Assembly: GCF_904849725.1 (NCBI RefSeq)
Contig: NC_058520.1
Span: forward strand, 534,306,083 to 534,370,082
Reading direction: 5' to 3'
DNA length: 64,000 bases
Origin: Hordeum vulgare subsp. vulgare
Taxonomy: Eukaryota > Streptophyta > Magnoliopsida > Poales > Poaceae
Position numbers and translations under genes: made by a program. Below the pieces are notes generated by a model. The model did no database searches. It saw nothing but the letters and a program-made list of their open reading frames with translations, and was not told the DNA's origin. Position 1 is the stretch's first letter. Every line of letters begins with the position of its first letter. This document shows, in pieces, positions 33,186-45,846 of this stretch.

Positions 33186-35805
33186 CACTATGTGTGAAGA
33201 TTTGATTTGCACAACATAACAACATGGCAGCTCACAAAAAATTGATAAAGGAGAGGAGAATCGTTGCCAATGCAACTCCGAGTCAAGTCACTCTCTAGAG
33301 AAAATGCCAAGTGTTAGAGCATATTTCTCCATGCGCGGTTTTGGTAATTCATGACAATCCCTATGGACTAATGGTTTCCTTGAGTTATATTTAAAGGATT
33401 TGTCTACAGGCACTTCTTGAAGTCCATCTGTTGGTTTCAAGGAGTTTATATGGTGACCAAGGTGGTATTCAACGTTTTATCCAAAGATTGGTCATAGAGA
33501 AGATAAGATACAAGGTTGATCAAGACTAATTCAAAGAGTGAATCATGTTGATCAACACACATTTCTTACAAGATGTATCGAGAGGGATAAAGTGATCCCA
33601 TGGTATGGTAACCATTGTCCATTACGCTTTGTGTACTAACCCATGGTCTAGGTGAGAGTTCTTTGTGGGGTTGGGTATGATTCTATGGGCTTGCGTCAAG
33701 AGGAAGATCTCATATGACCCATGGAGGATGACATCAAGTGGTGATCATTATCAAGATTGCGGTGTGCAAGTTCAAGTGGAGCATCATGAAGAGATCATGC
33801 TTGAAGCTTTATGTCCATTGTGGTGACAATGAACTTGGGAAGATGTGCCGAAGAGTGACTCACCCATAGTGGGGTATGGGGGAGCAATCTACTAGTCTTC
33901 ATCGAGCCGATGTAATCAAGAAAGGTGGTCCATATTGATGAGGACAACATCATCATAATATAGCTCAAATGGACTATGCGCAAGGCAAAGGTTTTCCCTT
34001 GATAGGTTTTCTAATTTACCGGTCCCATGGTGGTAGTTGGGAGACTGGGTTATAGGATCGATTCTCATACTATCATGGGGGGCTATCAAGTGAGTAGCTT
34101 GATCACATCGTTCGTTGAGAGCTCAAACCATTTGCATCCTTGCATCATCTTTCTTGGTTCTTGTTTGGTGTTTCTCTTGGTGAGTTTTAGATCTTATGGG
34201 CATCTTCATGACAAGCTCGAGTTCATCGAAAAAGGTGTCCTTATGCATCTTCTATGATGTTTTTGCTGTTGGAGTTTTTGTCAGTTCTTCATTCCTAGAG
34301 GTTTCACATATCTATATCATTGGCATGTTTATACTGCATATGCCTCATTGTTGTTGGATATCTCTTGTCGTCCTAAATCCAAGAAGCTTGAGTTTGCTCA
34401 ATTCATAGCTCATTTGCAGAAATTGTGGCAGGTCTAGTGTTCCTGCATTCATCTGTTGCTTCCATTCTGGTTCAGAAAGATCCCAGCGTTAGTACCGCTC
34501 CCAGCAGCGGTAGTCCTGCCCTAGTGAGTGACTCCTCGCTGATTGTGTTGGTTTCCCTCCAAGCTTAAAGGGTGATGTAGTACAGCGATGGCAAGTATTT
34601 ACCTCAGTTATGAGACCAAGGTATCAATCCAGTAGGAAGATTGACAAGACTATGTAAGCAGCACCTGCACACAAATAGCAAATAGTCGCAACCCAACGCG
34701 TGGAGGGGTTATCAATCCCTCGTTGATGAAGTAAGGATAGGTTGATAGATGCAAATAAGAGTGATAGAAAATAGAACGCATCAAGGTATTTTTGGTTTTT
34801 TTATAATATAGAGGTGGAAATAAAAGAGAAAATAAAATAGAAACGCGAATAGCAAAGTAGAGATTGCAAATAGATGAGAAGTAGACCCGGGGGTCGTAGG
34901 TTTCACTAGTGGCTTCTCTCGAGGAAATAGCAAACGGTGGATAGCCAAATTACTGTTGGGCAATTGATAGAAGAGCAAATAATTATGACGATATGCAAGA
35001 CAATGATCATGTATATAGGCATCACGTTGAAGACAAGTAGACCGACTTCTACCTACATCTACTTATATTACTCCACACATCGACCGATATCCAGCATGCA
35101 TCTAGTGTATTGAGTTCATGGAGAAATGGAGTAATGCGTTAAGAACGATGACATGATGTAGACAAGATCTATTCATGTAGGAATAGACCCCATTGTTTTA
35201 TCCTTGATACCAATGATACATGCATGTCATGTCTCTTTCTGTCACTCAGATTGAGCACTGCAAGATTGAACCCATCACAAAGCATGTCTTCCCACTGCAA
35301 GATAAAAGATCAAGTTGGCCACAGAAAAACCAAATATCAGATAAGAAATACGAGGCTATAATAATCAAGCATGAATATGTTTTCATAGATCTAATCATAA
35401 ACTCACAATTCATCGGATCCCAACAAACACACCGCAAAAGAAAGAGTTACATCATATGGATCTCAAAGAGACCACTGTATTGAGAAACAAAATGAGAGAG
35501 AAAGCCATCTAGCTACTGCCTACGGACCCGTAGGTCTGATATGAACTACTCGCGCACCAATGAGGATGGTGAACCTCTCCATGATCATGTTCCTCTCCAG
35601 GACGGGCTCTAGATTGGATTTCGTCGCTTCTAGAACTTGCTGTGGCTGAAATGATTTTTCATCGACTCCTCTGGGTTTTTTTGAATATTGGGGTATTTAT
35701 GGAGCTCAGAGGTGGTGGAGGAGATGCCCGAGGGGCCCACTAGACACGTGGTGGAGGAGACGCCTGAGGGCCCCACTAGACACCAGGCCGTGCCAGGGAC
35801 CGTGG

Positions 35806-36574
35806 TGTTGGGGAACGTTGCATGGGAAACAAAAAAAATTCTACGCTCACCAAGATCAATCTAGGAGATACACATCTACAAGAGGAGAGATTGAATCTAC
35901 ATACCCTTGTAGATGGCTAAGCGGAAGCATTAAAGAACGTGGTTGATGTCGTGGTACATCTTCGCGATCCTATCACGGTCCGTCCCACGAACTCCCGATC
36001 GAGCACCGAATAGACGGCACCTCCGCGTTTAGCACACGTGCAACTTGATGATGTCTCCGTCTTCTCGATCCAGAAAGTGAGGGTGGAGTGGTAGGTGAGT
36101 TCGCGGGAGCGCGACGGCGTGGCGGTGGTGGTGGACTAGCTGTCCCGGCAGGGCTTCGCCTAGCAACACCGAGAAAACTAGAGGAGGAGACGATCTAGAT
36201 GAAAGGGAGGGGATGCGCTGTGGCGTGTGTCTTGCAGCCCTCCCTCCCCTCTCATATATATATAGGAGGAGAAGAGGGTTGGCCAGCTTGGCCTAGGGTT
36301 CCCCCCTTGGGGGCGGTGGCCAAGTGGTGGGGCATGGCGGCCCTAGGGTGCCTTGCCACCCAAGGCAAGGGTGGCCAGCCCCTTTTTGGGCTTAGCCCCC
36401 ACCTCTAGCCACATGGGCCTTGGTTGGAGGGGTGGCCAGTGCACCATGGGCTGGTACGCCCCCTCAAACCGACCATGGGGCCCTCCAGGGCAGGTGGACC
36501 CCTGGAAGACTTCTCGTACACGCATCACAAAATCGGCATATTCCGGAACCTTTCCGGACCTCGAATACCAACTT

Positions 36575-36620
<46 letters not shown>

Positions 36621-37588
36621 CGAACCATTCCGGAGCTCCTCGTGACGTTCGGAATCTCATCCAGGACTCCGAAGAACTTTTTCTTACCATCACACATAAC
36701 TCATTAATACTAAATCGTCATCGAACCTTAAGTGTGCAAACCCTGCGGGTTCGAGAACTATGTAGACATAACCGAGACATTCTCTGGTCAATAACCAATA
36801 GCGGGACTTGGATGTCCATATTGGCTCCTACATATTCTACAAATATTTTTATCGGTTCAAACCATGATTTCAAGGATACATTCAATCCCGTATACAGTTT
36901 CCTTTGTCCATCCGTATGTTACTTGCCCAAGATTCGTTCGTTAGTATCTCTATACCTAGTTCAATCTCGTTACCGGCAAGTCTCTTTACTCGTTGTGTAA
37001 TACAAGATACCATGACTAACTCTTTATCCACATTTATTGCAAGCTTGTTGTGATATTGTATTATCGAGTGGGCCCTCAGATACCTATGTGTCACACAGAG
37101 TAACAAATCCCAGTCTTGATCCATGCCAACTGAACAAACGCCCTCGGAGATACTTGTAGAGTACCTTTATAGTCACCCAGTTACGTCGCGAAGTTTGATA
37201 CACACAAGGTACTCCTCCGGTGTGAGTGAGTTGCATGATCTCATGGTCATAGGAACAGATACTTGACATGCAGAAAAAAATAGCAATAAACTGACACGAT
37301 CATATGGTACGTTCATAGTTTGGGTCTTGTCCATCACATCATTCTCCTAATGATGTGATCTCGTTATCAATTGACAACTCATGTCTATGGCCAGGAAACC
37401 TTGACCATATTTGATCAACGAGCTAGTTATTTAGAGGCTCACTAGGGATAGTGTGTTGTCTATGTATCCAGGTGTGTATTTGAGTTTCCAAACAATACAA
37501 TTTATAGCATGGATAATAAACGATTATCGTGAACAAGGAAATATAATAATAACCACTTTATTATTGCATCTAGGGCATATTTCCAACA
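35806..37588 (-). mobile_element. BARE-1/WIS/Angela-type solo LTR
   Basis: Minus-strand start TGTTGGAAATATGCCCTAGA at 37588; end ...CGTTCCCCAACA at 35806; 1,783 bp, a normal length for the family. The 5-bp flanks (CGTGG and CCTCG) do not match, so no TSD is visible. It contains a (TA)20 run. No internal region, hence a solo LTR. Confidence 0.9.
36577..36616. repeat. (TA)20 microsatellite
   Basis: Forty bases of perfect TA inside the BARE-type solo LTR. ORFs crossing it (YIYIYI runs) are artefacts. Confidence 0.98.
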
Positions 37589-38296
37589 CCTCGGCGTGCC
37601 CTGGTGTCTAGTGGGCCGCCTGGGCCTCCTCTCGTGCTCGTTCTCGGCTCCCACGTTTCCTTCTGGTCCAAAAAAATCTCTGTAAATATTCATGGCATTT
37701 GGACTTCGTCTGATATTGATTTTATGCAATCGAAAAAACAACAATTGGCACTAGGCACTATGTCATTAGGTTAGTGCCAAAAAATAATATAAAGTTGCTA
37801 TAAAATGATCATAAAACATCCAAGAATGATAATATAATAACATGGAACAATCAAAAATTATAGATACATTGGAGACGTATTAGTGAGCGGTAGTACCGCT
37901 CTCGGACGATATTGCCAACAGCCAGTGCTGCTAGTTGTGCCGCTGTCGTGTGATCTTGACACTTCTCGTGTCGGACTAAGTGGTTTATGGGCTGTAGTTC
38001 AGGGCAGTAGTACCGCTCGCTAATGGTAGTATCACTTGTTACTATTGCACCACTTCCGCCCATGTTTTCTTGGGCTGGAATCCTCCACGTATCCAGAGCC
38101 GTAGTAGGAGGTGGTACTACCTCTTATGTGCGGTAGTATCACTCCTGGAAGCGGTAGTACCACTCTGGCGGAACTACCACTCGCCTGCCTACCCTCAGAT
38201 CTATGACTCTGCCCCCCTAGCAGTAGTACCGCTCCAGAGAGCGGTACAACCGCTTGTGTGCAGGCTGAGGGGGTAACGGTTGAATTTTTATCCTCC

Positions 38297-38304
38297 TATA
38301 AAAG
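38297..38304 (+). promoter_or_regulatory. TATA box of Sirevirus solo LTR
   Basis: TATAAAAG, about 50 bp after the last palindromic box, followed by a pyrimidine-rich start region. The solo LTR could still act as a promoter toward the right. Confidence 0.6.
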
Positions 38305-39389
38305 GGGTTATTCTTCCCCATTAAACCCTATCCTTTGATCTCATATTTTCCCCCCATTGTTGACCTTCTTCGAGCTTGCTAACTCTCAATCCCTCCAATG
38401 ATTCTTCTTGGTTCTTGAGGCTAAAGAGAGAGGAGATCTAGATCTACATTTCCACCAATCACTTTCTCCTCTATGTGACGAGAACCCCTTGGATCTAGAT
38501 CTTGGAATTCTTTGTGAGCTCCTTGTTTGTCCTCGCATATTCCTTCATAGCTTTTTTTTGTTGTGGAGGGATTTGAGTGTGAGGGACTTGACCACTTCGT
38601 ATGTTCTTGCCATTACATTAGTTGTATCGGTTTGAGTTCTCCAGTGTGATACATGGAAGTGAAGTTTGAGTAGCTTATTACTCTTGGGTGTTTGCGCACC
38701 CTAGAGCTTGTGCCTCTTGGGTGCTTTGGCGCCTTAGACGGTTTGTGGTGTCTCGGAGCTCAATCATTGTGGTGTAAATCTTCGGGCAAGCGTCGAAGTC
38801 TTCAATTAGGTTGTGGAGATTGCCCCCCGATCAATTGAGGTCACCTCGGAGCCACAATCCATTGTGGTGAAGCTTCGTGGTGTTGTTGGGAGCCTCCAAT
38901 TAAGTTGTGGAGATTGCACCAACCTAGTTTGTATGGGGTCAGTGACTTCCCTCAACGTTCCTTTAGTGGAATCATGGCATCTTGCATTGTGGGAGGGCAT
39001 GAGGAGATTACGGTTTCCCTAGTGGGTTCTTAGGGAGCATTATGCCTCCACAGCGCTCCAAACGGAGATTAGCATCCGCAAGGATGTGAACTTGGGGATA
39101 CATCATCGTCTCTACATGCCTCGGTTATTTCTTACCTAGACCATTTACGTATGCACTTTACTTTGTGATAGCCATATTGTTTCTTGTTATATATCTTGCG
39201 ATCACTTAGTTGTCGATCTTTCTTAGCATAAGTTGTTGGTGCACATAGGTGAGCCTAGGTTTTTTAGGTTTCATCTTGACTAATTAAATGTTAGTTTTAT
39301 TCCACATTTTTTCAAGACTAAACTATAATTATTTTAAAGCACTTATTCACCCCCACCCCTCTAGGTTACATTCACGTCCTTTGACCAAG

Positions 39390-39589
39390 TGTGAAAACAA
39401 AATCACTTCCACTTTCATGGCAATAATGAGGGCACATCTCAAAAACAAGCATTATGTATCTAGTCACATAGGAGGATACTTATTACTTAGTAAAAAATAT
39501 ACTCATGTTGGCAAAAGGAAATACACCAAAATAATAATAAATCCAAGCTTATGAACCAACCTCAAGACCCAAAAACACAGGAGCACCAT
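39390..39589. other. Unassigned short spacer
   Basis: AT-rich sequence between the solo LTR and a LINE tail. I see no gene or terminal repeat. Confidence 0.4.
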
Positions 39590-40281
39590 AATTGGGCCAA
39601 ATTGAAACACATTGTCACTACGATTAGAATGTGAATCCAGTGGTTGCCTTCGGTAGTGAGATGCAATCTATTGAAAATGACTTGACGTGGAGGGTATGAT
39701 TGTGTGGTGGCATTGACCGGTTTCTAGTCCAGAGCATGCAATGGCAAGGACGTGGAAAAGTGGTGGCGACGACACATGATTGACTTCGATGGTGGTGCCC
39801 CTCGAGTACTCAATCTCGAGGTGCGGGGTGAAAACCTAGATGTGACCTGAGTTGGTTGTACCTAGCTATTTTTGCATCATTACATTGTTGAATACATTGC
39901 TCGGATATGCTCAGACTGGTTCTTCACGGGAAAACCTAGACTCTGACTTTTGGTAGTTGGATCCGATGACGGTGGCATTTGAATGTCGCTCCCTTCCTGA
40001 AGGCATTATTGTTGAAGAATCTTGTGCTGTCATGAGATGGTTGGTGTGAATATGATTATGGTTGTGGGTTGTCAATCCTGGATTTGGTTGCTTTGGATTT
40101 TTTATTTGTGCTTGCTTAGGCATGGCTTTGGTCTTATGTGACTTTGCTATTAACCAGCAAGTTATTTGCGTGTGTGAGTTGGTGTTGGCTATGTTCATCC
40201 TAGTTGTGAAGAGCCTGGATGTGTGTTGTATTAGGTTGATGCTTCATTTTGAGTAATGAAATCCACCCTTTGTCAAAACGA
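39590..40281 (+). mobile_element. LINE-type 3' region, 5'-truncated
   Basis: The run from the 'gtgaaaacctag' repeats (39829 and 39930) through 'gcatggctttggtc' to the end 'tgagtaatgaaatccaccc' followed by tcaaaa is the 3' untranslated part of a familiar grass LINE type. No RT is left. Confidence 0.55.
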
Positions 40282-40599
40282 ATGTCAACTCATACTTCCT
40301 AATTACTCCTAATGTCCTACATATATAGACCACTCGACAATGTCATTGTGACAACAACCAATAATATGGTTTAGTGTATTTTTCTATGATTTCCATGTGT
40401 GAGCAAAATAGAACCTGCAACTATTGAAGCTATGATTAAAGGGGGATTCATCGTCGTCGTCATCACAAACCCTTCTCCATCAACACCATCATGATGCTCA
40501 CCACTTGGAGTGAGTAATTCATGTGTAGGCTTGCTGAACGGTGATAGGATTGGATGAAATTTGTCATTTAATCGAGTTAATTTCATAGGGGTTGATCCC
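40282..40599. other. Unassigned spacer
   Basis: No supported feature. One 71-codon minus-strand frame lacks any recognisable domain. Confidence 0.4.
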
Positions 40600-41926
40600 T
40601 AGAATCCACTTTGTTTTGAGATTAATATTCTATAACTTTGTTATGCTTAATGCTTGTCATTAGGGTCCGAGTGCCATGATTTAAGATCTCAACCTTTATG
40701 TTTCCATGAATATGAAGTTTTTTGGATCTTATCTTGCAATTTATATGCACCTATTACGTGTTATGATCCGCATACCCCAAGATGATAACAACTGAGATTT
40801 GTCACGGTGATTACCGTAGTTTGAGGAGTTCATGTATTCACTATGTGTTAATGCTTTGTTTCAGTTCTCTATTAAAAGGAGGCCTTAATACCCCTTAGTT
40901 TCCTTATGGACCCCACTGCCACGGGAGGTTTGGACAAAAGATGTCATGCAAGTTCTTGTTATAAGCATGTATGACTATGTACGTAATACATGCGTGCATT
41001 ACATTGATGAATTGGAACTAGTTATGTGTCTCTATAGTGTGGAACTGTTACATGATGAATGTCATCCAATAAATATGCTTATCCATCACCGATCTAAATG
41101 CCTACGCTTTTTATATACTGAATCTTGCTAAGTTACTATTGTTGCTGCTACTGGTTTACATTACTACAAAATTGTTGTTGTTACTGTAGCCATTACTATT
41201 ACGATTTTGTTGTGCTACTAAAACTTTTGCTACACAGACAAATCCCAGGTGTGGTTGAACTGACAACTCAACTGCTAAGACCAATAAATATTCTTTGGCT
41301 CCCCTTCTGTCGAATGAATAAATTAGGGTGTAATACTACCCGTGAAGACTATTGTGGTTGTGACAGCCCGAGACCGACGCCCCAGAAGATTCCCCTTTTA
41401 TCCCATTCTCGTCGTGTGGTTTGTTTGCGTGTTGCAGTCATCATCGCATCATGCGCATCATCCGCATTGCATCGGCATCCCGTTGCCGCCAGTTTTCAAA
41501 CCTGCATCCGTTATTAGTTCCCGGTTCTCTCAGTGTTCGTCGTTGACCGTGTAGAGCCCGACCACACACGCACGCGTCCGCGACATCGTTTAAACCTTGT
41601 TTTTAAAAGTGTGTATAAAACCTTCCTCTGATTGGGTTGAAACTTGGCGTGCGGTCTTATTTAGATATAGGTAGGCCGCCTGTCAATTTTCGTCGCAATC
41701 GGAGTCCGTCTGGTATCCGAACGGTCGACCGTAGCGGCACTGTCTTCGGTTATCCGTCGGACGTGTTTCGATGGTTTAGATCGCGTTGCCGCGCCGCGCT
41801 ATTTCCCTCTCACCTCCGCCTAGCCACTCTACACAGCCACCTAGACATTCCCGCGTCCGTGGTCGTTTGATCGCAATCACGTGGTCGAAAACTGATCCGG
41901 ATTCGGATAACCCTAGCCCCTATGTC

Positions 41927-41935
41927 TATAAATAG
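41927..41935 (+). promoter_or_regulatory. TATA box of the LARD LTR
   Basis: TATAAATAG followed by a CT-rich start region and a GC-rich leader (41990-42560) that ends in a strong donor-like site CAAG|GTGAGC at 42561. The AT-rich DNA after it looks intron-like; an acceptor candidate is CGATAG at 44436. Confidence 0.55.
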
Positions 41936-44900
41936 ACAACCATTCTCTCTCTCCCTCGGTTCCCATGCAAGCCTAGCCCTAGCCGCCACTCCCTAGCCTC
42001 CCTGTCTCCCTCCTCCGGCTGCCGGCCCACGGGGTCCGTTCTGAGCCTGCCCGAGCCCATCTAGGCCCGAGGCAACCGCGAATCCCCGGCTCCCCGAGCT
42101 CCTCCCCATGGCGTCCGAGGCAAAGCCTCCTCCTGCGCCGCCTCGTCGCGCCACCCTGTGCCGCCGCCGGAGCCCCTCTGCGCCGCCTCATCCCTACCCT
42201 CTTGATCTCGGTCGCTGGCCCTCTTCGTTGTGCCCCGCCGGTCGCCGCTGCAGCGCCCATCGCCAGGAACCGCCGCCGTCTGTTGCCCCCTCCGCGCTGC
42301 CGCTCGCCGCCACCCCGTGCTCTAGCCAGGATCCGGCCAGCACCGGCCAGATCCAGCGTCGAGCCGCTGCCCGCCGGCCTCCCGTCGCCCGCTGGTGGCG
42401 CCCCTGGTCCCATCGACGACCTCCAGCTCCGCCTTGACGACGCGCTCGGGAGCGGAGCGTCCCGTGCGTGGGTGCTGGGCCGCTGCCTCGCGTGGGCCGT
42501 GCCCCAGGCCCAGTCACCGACCACGCCGCCCCTCCTCTCCAACCGGCCTTCGAGCCCAAGGTGAGCCTCCCCCTGCCACCTCTATTCCACGCCCTAGGCG
42601 CATTATAGTTTCGTTGCGCCCACCAGTTTAGGCCCGGTAGTATTTTCTAGGATTTTCGGATTATTATATTTCAGGAAAATGTCTTATTTTGAAACCTCCG
42701 TAGAATTCAAACCGTGTGTCAGATTGTGACGTTTTACATATGTAACTCATGTAGAATTTCGCGTAGATTATGATATTGCCACTTGCATGCATGTTTGGAG
42801 TGGTTTGGACTGCCGTATGCCTAGATTTGCGTGCTGTCCTAATAGGGAATTATCCCGTATTTAATTTTGTGTGTGTCCGGATTGCTCAAATCACATAGAT
42901 GAAATGCTCATGTTGTTAGGGACCTTTTGCCATGTGTTTTAGATTAGTTGTTTCCATTTTTTCATGTAGGTTCCGTCGCTAGTTTGTGATATCGTGTTTA
43001 GGACATATTCTCGCATATACGTGTGGCGATATTTTTATTTTGCAACCCCACATATTATATATGTTTTCGAGGTAGAAAAATCCATAGAATTTAACTGTGC
43101 ATTTAGTTTTAGCTTTTGAGCAAGTTAGTGCACGTGATATCTTGCCATGTTGCCCTTTTGTTTATTTTGTGGGATTTATTCCGTGCATGATATGAATGAG
43201 TTGTCAACTAGAGATATGCCCTTGGATGTGTAGGCTAGCCTCTGGTAATTTTGATTGCAATAGAAACCCATGTTTATGTGTTGTTTGCTTGTTGTCAACA
43301 TGCTAGAAAATAGTGCTGATTTGGAGATGCTGAAATATTTCTAAGTCTGAACTCTGATATATTTTGTTGTTGTCTTGCCATGAGTTTATTTGGTGATCTA
43401 TAACTCTTTTGAGGTTGGTGCAATGAAGTTAGTTGTAGTCCTTAAGATTCTCTAGCATGCTGTGAATTTTCATGTTATTTGGTGCCCTGTAGCATATAGT
43501 TTTGCCGCTGTCAATATGCCTTCAGATCGAAAACTGCACTGTCAAAAACTGATATTTTCACTAAGTCTGAAACTAGTGTGAGATGCCATTTTGTGAGTTC
43601 TTTTCCTAGTGATCCATCCTTCCATGCTAGATGTTATTAGTAGTATGTTGTAGTACATCTTTCCATCTACTGTCTCATGTCTTGCTTGAGCATTTTGGAT
43701 TTATGTAGCTTGTTGTTCGGGGGTGTAGAAAATGTCATGTTGTTGTTTTCGGCAGATTGTAGTGATTTCTTGTTTAGCTTGTAGTTGTTGAACCGTTGCT
43801 CCGTTTTGGTCGTGTCCTGCATGAAACTTGCTTAGAATCTCGTGTAGTTTCATATTATGTTGCTGCCTTCTTGGTTCAGGATGTTGTGGATGCCATTTAC
43901 ATACATATTGCATTCATGCAATCATATCTTGCGGTGTTCGTATCTTTTGAACCGTAGCTCTGTTGGAGATGTTATCTATGTGTAAATTGATTGGAACGAC
44001 GCGTAGAATCACGTGAACCTATTTATTTTTCTATTTAACAAATATTAAAACACGTTATTTCAGATCTGGATAGAATTATAAATTGACATATGAGGTCTTC
44101 TCGGAGATGCTATATGTCGTTTCTGATCTCATTTAAAATGCCTAGATAGGTAGATTAATTATGCTTCACCTCTTGCCATGTTTAAACACATTTAATATTT
44201 CCGTGTACCTAACTGGGATAGAACTAAATAATCCGTGTGTGGAGTTTCGTCAATATGCAACACGTTGCATATTGAACTTCACTTAATGTGTAGTGTTTGA
44301 TTGTTGTGAATTGCCATGCCATGTCTTGCATATATTCAACTGATCATGCATCATATGTGGATTGCATCTTGTCGTGCATGTGTCGTGGTGAATATCGTGT
44401 GTTGATTCTTGTTTCCGGTTTCCTTCGTCTCGATAGAGTTCCGCAAGCGTGTCGGAAAGTGAGGACCCGTTCGACTACATCGGTTCGTCTGCTACACGGA
44501 GTCATTCTTCTTCCAAGCGGGATCTCAGGCAAGATGACCATTTCCATAGATACCATTACTATCATTGCCATGCTAGTTTTATCATTTCTATCGTTATGTC
44601 TCGTTGCCTACCACATGTTAAATGTCAGCCTCTCAACATTGCCATGAAAATCTTCAACCCGTTCACAACCTAGCAAAACACTGATTGGCTAAGTTACCGC
44701 TTGCTTAACCATGTGTTAGCGTTGCTAGTTGCAAGTGTAGTTGCTTCCATGTGATAAGATGGGTTCCTTGTTATATCACCCTATTAGTTGCTATTTAATT
44801 TAATGCACCTATATACTTGGTAAAAGGTGGAAGGATCCTAACACGATCGGGGTTGTTATGGGAACCCCCTTGATAAATTCGTCTTAGATTAAAACTGGTC

Positions 44901-45846
44901 TGGCAAGGCCCAACTTTGGTTTTACATTTGCCTAATAACCTAATAAAATTGCATAGGGACTTTCCAGACCCCGAGGATAATTAATCAACCCCGTGCCAGT
45001 GCTCCGCATGAGTGTTGGTCCATCCACCTAGTAGTTGGCGGTGCCACCTCGGGGCAACTTGGGTGTTTGGCTACCGTCCACTATGCATAGACGGTGTGTC
45101 CTAAGAACGAGATACGCGGCTCCTATCGGGTTCGTCGACACACCAGGTGGCCTTGCTGGATTAGTTTTACCTTTTACGAAATATCTTGTGCATAGGGATT
45201 CCGGTGAAACTTTGGGTAATCTCAAAGTTGAGGTTTTCCACTAAGGAATCCAACGATATTACGAGTTTCGTGATCGAGGATTTCTGTGCGGCTTGTGGTA
45301 ATTTGTGATGGACTAGTTGGAGCACCCCTGTAGGGTTAAATCTTTCGGAAAGTCGTGCCCGCGGTTATGTGGCAACATGGAAACTTGTTTAACACTAGTT
45401 CTAGATAACTTGAACTTAATTTAATTAAAATATGCCAACTGAGTGTGTAACCGTGACTGTCTCTTTCGTGAGTTCCTTCTCCGACCGAGGACATGGTGGG
45501 GTTATGCTTGACGTAAGTAGGTGATCAGGATCATTCATTTGATCATTATTAGTTCACGTCCGCTATGCGTAGATCTCCCCCCTCCTTATTCTTGTACTCG
45601 TATGTTAGCCACCTCAGTATATGCTTAGTCGTTGTTGCAACCTCACCACTTAACCATACCTCACCTATTAAGCTTTGCTAGTCTTGATACCTTTGAAAAT
45701 GAGATTGTTGAGTCCCCTATGGCTCACAGATTACTACAACACCAGTTGCACATACAGGTAAGGTGATTAAGACGTGAGCGTGATGATTGTGCATTTGGAG
45801 TTTCTTCTTCATCATCATCATCGATCTAGGATGGGTTCCAGGCCGG

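Larger units (their letters stand above)
34529..37882 (-). mobile_element. Gypsy solo LTR, TSD GTGAG
   Basis: Same LTR family as 45847-47464, 51058-52675 and 56744-58302, here on the minus strand. The minus-strand start at 37882 is TAATACGTCTCCAATG (TGATACGTCTC in relatives); the other end is TG at 34529. GTGAG occurs at 34524-34528 and 37883-37887. Own length is about 1.57 kb without the BARE-type LTR inside it. Athila-type Gypsy by its relatives' PBS. No coding region. Confidence 0.9.
34480..38250 (+). repeat. Array of GCGGTAGTACCGC-type palindromes (split by insertion)
   Basis: Copies and variants of GCGGTAGTACCGC occur at 34486-34523 and again at 37885-38250, with the Gypsy solo LTR inserted in between. 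They lie just before the LTR TATA box. Symmetric boxes with a CGG-CCG core match the Sirevirus repeated motifs. Confidence 0.7.
33312..39384 (+). mobile_element. Sirevirus-type solo LTR, TSD CCAAG
   Basis: Begins TGTTAGAGCATATTTCTCCA at 33312 and ends ...CGTCCTTTGA at 39384 (GA where CA is expected). CCAAG is at 33307-33311 and 39385-39389. No internal domain is present, so it is a solo LTR; its own length is about 2.7 kb after removing the nested 34529-37882 and its TSD copy. It carries CGG..CCG palindromes before a TATA box (38297), the repeated-motif arrangement described for Sirevirus LTRs. Small ORFs are not supported as genes. Confidence 0.88.

Noticed and set aside
36343..37000. ORFs with YIYIYI runs, up to 215 codons
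   Set aside because: They read through a (TA)20 microsatellite inside a BARE-type LTR.
38060..38260. CRISPR-like look of repeated GTAGTACCGC words
   Set aside because: Short palindromes with irregular spacing inside a plant LTR; no array structure and a eukaryotic genome.
41979..42631. Overlapping ORFs on both strands (up to 187 codons), Arg/Pro/Gly-rich
   Set aside because: They lie in the GC-rich leader of the LARD LTR, exist on both strands, and have only composition-driven content.
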